Assembly: GCA_023394655.1 (NCBI GenBank)
Contig: JAEXAG010000131.1
Coordinates: 1 to 6,625, forward strand
From: Pseudomonadota bacterium
GTDB taxonomy: Bacteria; Pseudomonadota; Gammaproteobacteria; Xanthomonadales; Xanthomonadaceae
DNA: 6,625 nt
Reading direction: 5' to 3'
This document shows positions 1-6,625 of this stretch, piece by piece. The notes beneath the pieces are model-generated. The model made no database searches and was not told the DNA's origin. It worked only from the letters and a program-made list of their open reading frames with translations. Each line of letters begins with the position of its first letter. Position 1 is the stretch's first letter. Both the position numbers and the translations under genes were made by a program.

Positions 1-21
1 CCGTCGCGGGGGAGGGCAGGT

Positions 22-43
22 GGATCAATCGCCGGATCAATCG
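22..43. repeat. Tandem direct repeat GGATCAATCG at the 3' end of the MscS-related gene
   Basis: GGATCAATCG occurs at 22-31 and 34-43, a 12-base period; the second copy includes the stop codon (37-39) of the MscS-related gene. The longer CCGGATCAATCG (32-43) recurs at 4931-4942, again exactly over a stop codon, that of the yggU-like gene. Both genes therefore end GAT-TGA-TCCGG on the minus strand. No function is evident. Confidence 0.4.
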
Positions 44-1623
44 CGCGGCGTGAAGTCGTCCGGGCGCCGGTCGAGGTACTGGCTGGCCCAGCGCTCGGCG
101 ATGCGGCCGGCGGCGTTGCGGCCCCCCACGCCGAAGGCGATCGCCACCGCCACCGCCACCGAGCCGAGAACCAGCGCGAAGGCGAGGTTGACGATGTCGT
201 CGGCGATGCCCATCGCGCGCAGGCCCATCGCGATCACCAGGCCGAGGATCGCGACCCGCGCGATCCGTGCCAGCCCGACCGCGTTGCCGGGGTTGGCCCG
301 CTGGATGGCGTTGGCGGCGAGGTTGGCGAGCCAGTAGCCGACCACGAAGATCACCAGGCCCAGCAGGATGTCGGCGCCGAAGGCGATGAACGTCTCCACC
401 AGGTCGCGGACGCCGGTGAAGCCGACCAGGTCGGCGGCCTCGACGGTGGCGAACAGCATGATGAAGAACAGCGCCAGCTTGCCGACGAACTGCGAGAGCG
501 TCCCGCTGGCGTCGGCCCCGATCGTGGCCGGCTGCGGCGGTGCCGGGATGTGCGGCGTGTCCACGGTCTGGATGATGGGGCTGGACGGCGCGGGCCTGAC
601 ATCGAAGGCGTGGCCGAGACCGAGGTGCTGCGGCAACCGGTCGAGGCCGAGGCTGGACAGGAGCCGGGCGACCAGTCCGGAAGCGAAGCGACCGATGAAC
701 CACGCTAGGGTGAGGATGGCCGTGGCCGCGAGGATGCCCGGGATCGCCGAGACCATGATGTCGAGCATGTGGGTCAGCGGCGCGGAGATCGCGGTGATGT
801 GCAGCGCGTCGAGCGCGGCGATCAGGGCCGGCACGAACACCAAGATGAAGGCGAGGGTGCCGCCGAGCTGGGAAAGGCGCAGGTCGCGGGTGCCTTCGGA
901 TTGCGCGGACAGCCGGTCCACGCCGGTGCTGGCGAGCAGGTTGCCGACCAGCCCTTTGACCACCTTGGCCACCACCCAGCCGACCGCCGCGATCATGATC
1001 GCGACGAAGATGTTCGGCAGCATCGACATGATGTCGCTGGTCATCGTCGAGAGCGGTGCCATCAGGCCCTGGATCTGCAGCACGCCGACGATCGCCGGCA
1101 GGAACAGCAGCAGCACCAGCCAGTAGGCGACGTTGCCCATGGTGGCGGAGACCGGCGGCATCGCCGCGCCTTCCGAGAGCTTCTCGTCGAGGCGGGTGGC
1201 GTTCAGCGCCCGGTTGACCAGGCTGCGCACCACGGTGGCGACGATCCATGCCAGCGTGGCCAGCGCCAGGGCCAGCAGGATCCGCGGCAGGTAGGCCATG
1301 ATCGTGCCGGCCAGCACCGAAAGCGGCCCGGACACGCCTTCCACGTTGAACACGCTGAACATGCCGAGCAGCGCCAGGAGCAGCACGAACCAGAACACCA
1401 GTCGGCCGGCCAGCTTTTCGTAATCGAAATCCGCGGTCTGCGGGGTGGCGCCGTTGAGCCGGCGGTTCAGGCCGAGTGCGGACAGGCCCTTGCGGGTGCC
1501 CGCCGAAAGCGCGAGCGCGACCAGCCTGCCGACCAGCAGGATGGCGATGCCACCGAGCAGGTGCGGCAGATAGGTGCCGAGTGAGTTCTGCAGGGAAACC
1601 TGCCAAGGGGCTGCGGGCGGCAT
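37..1623 (-). CDS. MscS-related multi-pass membrane protein with conserved TM-helix repeats (CmpX-like)
   Basis: Predicted inner-membrane protein of 528 residues, probably a small-conductance mechanosensitive-channel relative or osmotic/envelope-stress protein. It consists of about five homologous units of about 90 residues. Each begins with a similar Leu/Ile-rich helix after an LP/IP (or AD) motif: around residues 19, 112, 202, 294 and 417. Each continues into a basic amphipathic stretch ending in patterns such as GLNRRL, ATRLDEKL, TGVDRL and LGLDRL. A second hydrophobic helix follows (about 71-90, 162-183, 252-272, 379-398, 452-472). A Pro-rich linker (about 342-366) precedes unit five. The C-terminus has a Gly/Ala-rich helix (about 479-503) resembling the pore-lining TM3 of MscS, then a basic tail; the MscS cytoplasmic beta domain is absent. 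The ATG start is preceded by AGGAG six nt upstream. It lies downstream of hppA but is separated by a hairpin, so probably has its own promoter. Family recognition is by eye (the Pfam 'conserved TM helix' type); channel activity is inferred. Confidence 0.85.
   Translation of the reverse strand: MPPAAPWQVSLQNSLGTYLPHLLGGIAILLVGRLVALALSAGTRKGLSALGLNRRLNGATPQTADFDYEKLAGRLVFWFVLLLALLGMFSVFNVEGVSGPLSVLAGTIMAYLPRILLALALATLAWIVATVVRSLVNRALNATRLDEKLSEGAAMPPVSATMGNVAYWLVLLLFLPAIVGVLQIQGLMAPLSTMTSDIMSMLPNIFVAIMIAAVGWVVAKVVKGLVGNLLASTGVDRLSAQSEGTRDLRLSQLGGTLAFILVFVPALIAALDALHITAISAPLTHMLDIMVSAIPGILAATAILTLAWFIGRFASGLVARLLSSLGLDRLPQHLGLGHAFDVRPAPSSPIIQTVDTPHIPAPPQPATIGADASGTLSQFVGKLALFFIMLFATVEAADLVGFTGVRDLVETFIAFGADILLGLVIFVVGYWLANLAANAIQRANPGNAVGLARIARVAILGLVIAMGLRAMGIADDIVNLAFALVLGSVAVAVAIAFGVGGRNAAGRIAERWASQYLDRRPDDFTPRD
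526..600 (-). other. Pro-rich linker between repeat units four and five of the MscS-related protein
   Basis: Codes for about residues 342-366, rich in Pro, Ser, Ala and Thr (for example RPAPSSP and PAPPQPA), with no hydrophobic helix. It breaks the otherwise regular repeat spacing (93, 90 and 92 residues) so that the fifth unit starts about 123 residues after the fourth. It probably forms an extended loop that separates the first four units from the C-terminal, MscS-TM3-like unit. Confidence 0.6.
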
Positions 1624-1657
1624 GGCGCTCTCCTGAAATCAGTTCCGGGGAGCGTTC

Positions 1658-1663
1658 AGGCTA
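1658..1663 (-). promoter_or_regulatory. Candidate -10 element for the MscS-related gene
   Basis: On the minus strand this reads TAGCCT (fits TA-N3-T), inside GGACTAGCCT, with its near edge 34 nt before the start codon. The same GGACTAG heptamer sits at nearly the same distance before the gene starting at 6126. No good -35 box is visible at 16-18 nt; a TTCACA lies too close. This is a weak call based on position and the shared heptamer. Confidence 0.25.
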
Positions 1664-1725
1664 GTCCGTGGCGTGTGAAACGGCCGTGGGCGCGGCATGT
1701 CCGGAAGATGAAGGGGCCGGACAAG

Positions 1726-1754
1726 CGGAAGGCCGGCACCGGGCCGGCCTTCCG
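1726..1754 (-). terminator. Strong hairpin downstream of hppA, likely transcription terminator
   Basis: A perfect 12-bp inverted repeat (1726-1737 with 1743-1754) around a five-base loop, beginning 17 nt after the hppA stop codon. It is extremely GC-rich. On the minus strand the following bases are CTTGT rather than a long T run, so it is an imperfect intrinsic terminator. A second, weaker 6-bp inverted repeat (GTCCGG/CCGGAC, 1699-1704 and 1717-1722) follows. It separates hppA from the MscS-related gene and probably ends or attenuates the hppA transcript. Confidence 0.65.
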
Positions 1755-1771
1755 TGTCGTCGCAGGTGGGT

Positions 1772-4249
<2,478 letters not shown>

Positions 4250-4252
4250 GAA

Positions 4253-4260
4253 CCCTCCCC
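4253..4260 (-). promoter_or_regulatory. Ribosome binding site that fixes the hppA start
   Basis: Read on the minus strand, GGGGAGGG lies 3-4 nt before ATG 4249, a slightly short but strong Shine-Dalgarno match. It supports starting the protein at MLEQYGLF, directly before the first hydrophobic helix, rather than at upstream in-frame codons. Confidence 0.75.
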
Positions 4261-4354
4261 GAGGAATGGCTGAAGACAACACGCGTCGAATATGGCACAC
4301 GTCGGGGCGCATGGATTGCTGTGCCGCAATATCTCCCGTCGCCGTGGAGGGGCG

Positions 4355-4380
4355 GCCGCGGCGGATGGCATCGCCGCGGC
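4355..4380. repeat. GC-rich inverted repeat in the leader of the small exported-protein gene
   Basis: GCCGCGGCG and CGCCGCGGC form a perfect 9-bp stem with an eight-base loop, ending about 51 nt before the ATG at 4432 and about 40 nt before its ribosome binding site. If transcription of the plus-strand gene starts upstream, the leader RNA would contain this hairpin. There is no U tract after it on either strand, so it does not look like a terminator. Confidence 0.45.
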
Positions 4381-4431
4381 GTTCAGGCGCGCCATGCGAA
4401 GCTCGCGGCATCCGTCTTCCGAGGACACGAC

Positions 4432-4929
4432 ATGCGCAGGATTCTCGCCGTCACCGCCCTGCTGGCTGCCAGCCTGCCGCTGCAATCGGCGCCACCCAAG
4501 CCGGAAATCGAGCGGCCGGCGGCCACGCCACAGGCGGTCGGGGCCTTGCACTCGCTGCGGACCATTCCGGAGGCCTGCATGCGCTTCCAGGGCCGATTCA
4601 CCGGCAACGCGGCGCATCCCTATGATCTGGAAGCCGTGCGCACCAGCGAGCGCTGCCAGCCGCGCGCGAGGATCGTCGATGCGGCGGAAGCCAAACCGGA
4701 TGCCGCCGGCGGCTGGATCCTCAACGACGTGATCCGGGTACCGAGCGCCGCCTGCGCGGGACAGGCCGCCGAGCTCGTGGTCTGGCGGCATCCCGGCAGC
4801 GTCGCCCCGCCGAAGCTGGACGCGCAGGGTCGCAGCCGCGTGCATCTGCAAGGCCAGGCACCGCGCCAGGCCGGGCAGCTGCCGCGTTACGCGATCGGCC
4901 TTCGCACCAGCGGCGCCGCCTGCCGCTGA
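4432..4929 (+). CDS. Small exported protein of unknown function, four cysteines
   Basis: 165 residues; I do not recognise a family. Residues 1-20 form a signal peptide: MRR, a hydrophobic core ILAVTALLAASLPL, then a cleavage-type QSA before PP. The mature part has Cys at 49, 75, 108 and 164, an even number suited to two periplasmic disulfides. No further membrane helix or lipobox is seen. The ATG was chosen because GAGG lies seven nt upstream and the signal peptide begins there; the frame extends upstream to about 4321 but that part is Arg/Gly-rich and not signal-like. It is the only plus-strand gene here: divergent from hppA, convergent with the yggU-like gene with only 6 nt between the stop codons. 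Coding reality is supported by the signal peptide, the ribosome binding site and the exact fit between neighbours; function is unknown. Confidence 0.8.
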   Translation: MRRILAVTALLAASLPLQSAPPKPEIERPAATPQAVGALHSLRTIPEACMRFQGRFTGNAAHPYDLEAVRTSERCQPRARIVDAAEAKPDAAGGWILNDVIRVPSAACAGQAAELVVWRHPGSVAPPKLDAQGRSRVHLQGQAPRQAGQLPRYAIGLRTSGAACR

Positions 4930-4935
4930 GCCGGA

Positions 4936-5160
4936 TCAATCGGGGATCGTCACCCGCTTCAGGCGCGCCCCGGCACCGGCCTTGATCACCACGTCCTGCT
5001 TGCGGCAGCCGAAGTGCGACGCAAGCAGGGCGACGAGTTCCGCGTTGGCCTTGCCATCCACCGGCGGCGATTTGAGCTGCGCCAGCCACACGCCGTCATC
5101 GCCCTCGATCAGTGACTGCCTGCGGGCGTTCGGCTTGACCTTGAGCTGCAGCGTGCGCAT
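4936..5160 (-). CDS. DUF167 / YggU (UPF0235) family protein
   Basis: 74 residues, somewhat shorter than the roughly 90-100 common in the family but with the whole core. It opens with LQLKVKPNARRQSLIEG (5-20), carries the hallmark PPVDGKANAEL (32-42), then a helix ending HFGCRKQDVVIKAGAGARLKRV (49-70), where the final basic strand is typical. The family is a small soluble cytoplasmic alpha/beta fold of unknown biochemical role. The gene begins 18 nt after the stop of the 315-residue gene upstream, without a convincing Shine-Dalgarno (GCCGCCGG precedes the ATG), so it is probably translated by coupling as the last gene of that unit. It converges on the plus-strand gene, leaving no room for a separate terminator. 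Family call is confident; function unknown. Confidence 0.92.
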   Translation of the reverse strand: MRTLQLKVKPNARRQSLIEGDDGVWLAQLKSPPVDGKANAELVALLASHFGCRKQDVVIKAGAGARLKRVTIPD

Positions 5161-5178
5161 CCGGCGGCCGGCGACGGC

Positions 5179-6126
5179 TCAGTGGCTGCGCGCCGACATC
5201 AGCAGGCGTTGCCGCGCGGTGTTGCCGGGGACCGCGACATGCTCGGCCGGGTCGAACGTGGCGCCGACCGCGCGGCTGCCCGGTTCGACGTAGATCTCCA
5301 TGCGGGTGGAGCTGTAGCCGGACGGGATGTAGCGCACCCAGTAGCCATCCGGATGCAGCGACCAGCGGCCGTCCGGGATGTTCTGGCTGCCTTCGCCCAT
5401 CGGGGCCATGCCGGCAAGGATCGCCACCTGTTCCAGCTCCGCGAACGAGCCGTAGCCGGTGGTGAACATGCTGCGCAGGCGCGCCTCGGCATCGAGCACG
5501 GCGCGCAGCTGCGGCGGCGCGCGGCCCATCAGTTCACGCATGCCGCGCTCGCGCAGGGCATCGAAGGCCACCGCGCGCATCTGTGCCGCCATCTGCTCCG
5601 GCCCGAGCAGTATCCGCGCGGTGTTCTGCATCGCCGGGCTGAAATCGTTGAAACGGGCACGGGCGAGGATCGCCCAGATCAGCGCCTGAACGTCCTGCTG
5701 GGCGACTTCCGGGTGGAGCGCCGAGTTGCGCGCGATGGTGGTAATGAGTTCCCGTGCCGGCCCGAGTGGCGGCGCATACAGATAGCCTTCGCCGCGGCCG
5801 GGGCCGTAGGTGCCGGCGTGCAGGCAGTAGCTCTGGGTCTGCATGCTGTAGTAGCCGGGACGCAGTACGAAGGTGTCGCCGCTGCCGGAACGCAGCGAGG
5901 CGAGCGGCTGGACCTGCGGGCCGCGGAAGCCGTCGCGCGAGGGGTCGGCGTAGGTGGCGTCGCGCAGGCTGGTGGTGATCTGCTCCTTGTGACCGCGCAG
6001 GCTGCCGCCGATGTCGAGCTGGCTGGCGCGCTTGAGCAGGTCGCCGAGGCCCTGTGCGGGGCTGGCAAACGGGAATGCGAGGGCGAAGGCCAGCAGCAGG
6101 CCCAATCCGTGAAATCGGCGTGGCAT
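5179..6126 (-). CDS. Exported conserved-looking protein of unknown function
   Basis: 315 residues. Residues 1-24 are a signal peptide: MPRR, a long hydrophobic core, then FASPA before QG. The mature protein has a Gly/Tyr-rich segment RPGYYSMQTQSYCLHAGTYG (89-108) followed by GRGEGYLY (110-117), then a helical region with LHPEVAQQDVQALIWAILAR (137-156), a long Arg/Ala/Glu helical part to about 240, and a C-terminal strand-rich part with DGYWVRYIPSGYSSTRMEIY (259-278). Cys101 is the only cysteine, so no internal disulfide is possible. No lipobox or further membrane helix is present. AAGGAG lies six nt before the ATG. It sits between phosphofructokinase and the yggU-like gene. The Tyr/Gly segment looks like a conserved family signature, but I cannot name the family or a function. 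It is probably periplasmic. Confidence 0.88.
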   Translation of the reverse strand: MPRRFHGLGLLLAFALAFPFASPAQGLGDLLKRASQLDIGGSLRGHKEQITTSLRDATYADPSRDGFRGPQVQPLASLRSGSGDTFVLRPGYYSMQTQSYCLHAGTYGPGRGEGYLYAPPLGPARELITTIARNSALHPEVAQQDVQALIWAILARARFNDFSPAMQNTARILLGPEQMAAQMRAVAFDALRERGMRELMGRAPPQLRAVLDAEARLRSMFTTGYGSFAELEQVAILAGMAPMGEGSQNIPDGRWSLHPDGYWVRYIPSGYSSTRMEIYVEPGSRAVGATFDPAEHVAVPGNTARQRLLMSARSH

Positions 6127-6157
6127 CGGTAGCTCCTTGCGCGGAATGCGCGGGGGA

Positions 6158-6184
6158 ATTCTAGTCCCGGCTCATGACCGTCAC
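6158..6184 (-). promoter_or_regulatory. Candidate promoter for the 315-residue exported-protein gene
   Basis: On the minus strand, TAGAAT (6158-6163, five of six matches to TATAAT) is preceded by GTGACG (6179-6184, four of six to TTGACA) with a short 15-nt spacer. Its near edge is 31 nt before the start codon, leaving room for the AAGGAG ribosome binding site at 6133-6138. It falls in the 80-nt gap after the phosphofructokinase stop, so the gene may be expressed independently of pfk. No terminator hairpin is evident in the gap, so read-through is also possible. Confidence 0.35.
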
Positions 6185-6206
6185 ATGCACCTGCGCAGGG
6201 ATGCGA

Positions 6207-6625
6207 TCAGAAGCGCTCCAGGTAGCGTGGCATGCCATCGCGGCCGTAGGACGGATAGGCTTCGCCGCGGATCAAGGGCTGCAGGTAGCGCCGCGCGGCC
6301 TCGTTGATGCCGTAGCCATCGGCGCGCAGGAATTCCGCCGGCAGGGTCTTTTCGCGATTGGCGATCTCGGCCAGCGGGGCCGGCTCGATCCGCCAGCGAT
6401 AGGGCTGGTCGGAGATGCGGCGGATCACCGGCATGGTCGCGTTGAGGCCCTTCATCGCGTATTGCACCGCCTTGCGGCCCACCGCGCGGGCATGGAGGAA
6501 ATCGGTGCCGGAGGCGATGTGGCGGGCGGAGCGTTGCAGGTAATCGGGCACGGTCCAATGCACCTTGTGGCCAAGCGCGTCCTGCACGCGGCCGGCGAGA
6601 TGCGGCGCGACGCCGCCGAGCTGGG
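6207..6625 (-). CDS. 6-phosphofructokinase, C-terminal part (probably PPi-dependent)
   Basis: Only the last 138 residues are in the window; the gene continues past the right edge. The visible part starts QLGGVAPHLAGRVQDALG and carries the family region PDYLQRSARHIASGTD, then ARAVGRKAVQYAMKGLN and MPVIRR, ending GMPRYLERF. In phosphofructokinases this region contributes to the fructose 6-phosphate site and the subunit fold. The enzyme phosphorylates fructose 6-phosphate to the 1,6-bisphosphate in glycolysis. The phosphoryl-donor site (GGDDT or GGDGT type motif) lies upstream and cannot be read here. PPi use is inferred from overall resemblance to the xanthomonad and methanotroph enzymes, and from the nearby H+-pyrophosphatase gene. 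A GTG at 6585-6587 opens the longest initiable frame but is an internal valine. Likely symbol would be pfkA or pfp. Confidence 0.88.
   Translation of the reverse strand, partial: QLGGVAPHLAGRVQDALGHKVHWTVPDYLQRSARHIASGTDFLHARAVGRKAVQYAMKGLNATMPVIRRISDQPYRWRIEPAPLAEIANREKTLPAEFLRADGYGINEAARRYLQPLIRGEAYPSYGRDGMPRYLERF

Larger units (their letters stand above)
4250..4431. promoter_or_regulatory. Divergent intergenic region between hppA and the small exported-protein gene
   Basis: 182 bases that must hold the promoters for both genes. For hppA, CATATT on the minus strand (4289-4294, four of six matches to TATAAT) is placed about 40 nt before the start, with no convincing -35. For the plus-strand gene I see no clear promoter. 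A short inverted repeat ATTGC-N6-GCAAT (4315-4330) and a GC-rich hairpin (4355-4380) lie between the two starts. The region is locally lower in GC near 4261-4340 than its surroundings, as expected of a promoter zone. Confidence 0.4.

Noticed and set aside
769..1584. 271-codon Gln/His/Arg-rich plus-strand frame
   Set aside because: It is antisense to the MscS-related gene, and its repetitive Gln/His composition mirrors the Leu/Ala/Val codons of the membrane protein.
4315..4330. Inverted repeat ATTGC-N6-GCAAT as an operator
   Set aside because: Only five base pairs per arm and no matching second site; it could easily be chance.
4250..4411. N-terminal extension of hppA by 54 codons
   Set aside because: It is Arg-rich with no ribosome binding site seen, runs into the divergent promoter zone, and the internal ATG at 4249 has a strong Shine-Dalgarno and starts directly at the expected first helix.
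5182..6132. 316-codon open frame on the plus strand opposite the exported-protein gene
   Set aside because: The minus-strand frame has a signal peptide, a good ribosome binding site and natural composition, whereas this one is an Arg/Ala/His-rich shadow.

Overview
This is a GC-rich window in which high GC raises many spurious antisense reading frames. The gene content suggests a gammaproteobacterium of the Xanthomonadaceae/Lysobacteraceae type. The reasons are the protein style, a K+-independent H+-pumping pyrophosphatase with a nearby phosphofructokinase of the kind these bacteria use with pyrophosphate, and a YggU/DUF167 neighbour. The assignment is by recognition only; no search was run.

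Layout from right to left, because most genes lie on the minus strand. At 6625-6207 is the 3' part of a 6-phosphofructokinase gene, cut by the window edge. At 6126-5179 is a 315-residue exported protein of unknown function, followed 18 nt later by a short DUF167/YggU-family gene (5160-4936), probably as one transcription unit. At 4432-4929, on the plus strand, is a small exported protein of unknown function with four cysteines. It ends 6 nt from the yggU stop (convergent) and is divergent from the next gene. At 4249-1772 is the large membrane pyrophosphatase gene hppA, whose product carries an extra C-terminal OmpA-like domain. A strong hairpin follows it at 1726-1754. At 1623-37 is a multi-pass membrane protein of the MscS-related 'conserved TM helix' (CmpX-like) type, built from about five repeats of roughly 90 residues.

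Functional reading: phosphofructokinase and H+-pyrophosphatase within a few genes of each other point to a pyrophosphate-linked energy module. If the PFK uses PPi, its reversible reaction and biosynthetic PPi feed a common pool that HppA can turn into proton-motive force. This pairing is known in methanotrophs and xanthomonads. The less ordinary points are the OmpA-like peptidoglycan-binding domain fused to the proton pump, on the side of the membrane where it could reach the cell wall, and the repeat architecture of the MscS-related protein. There are no RNA genes, mobile elements or CRISPR arrays that I can see, and no gene-free stretch above 300 bases.
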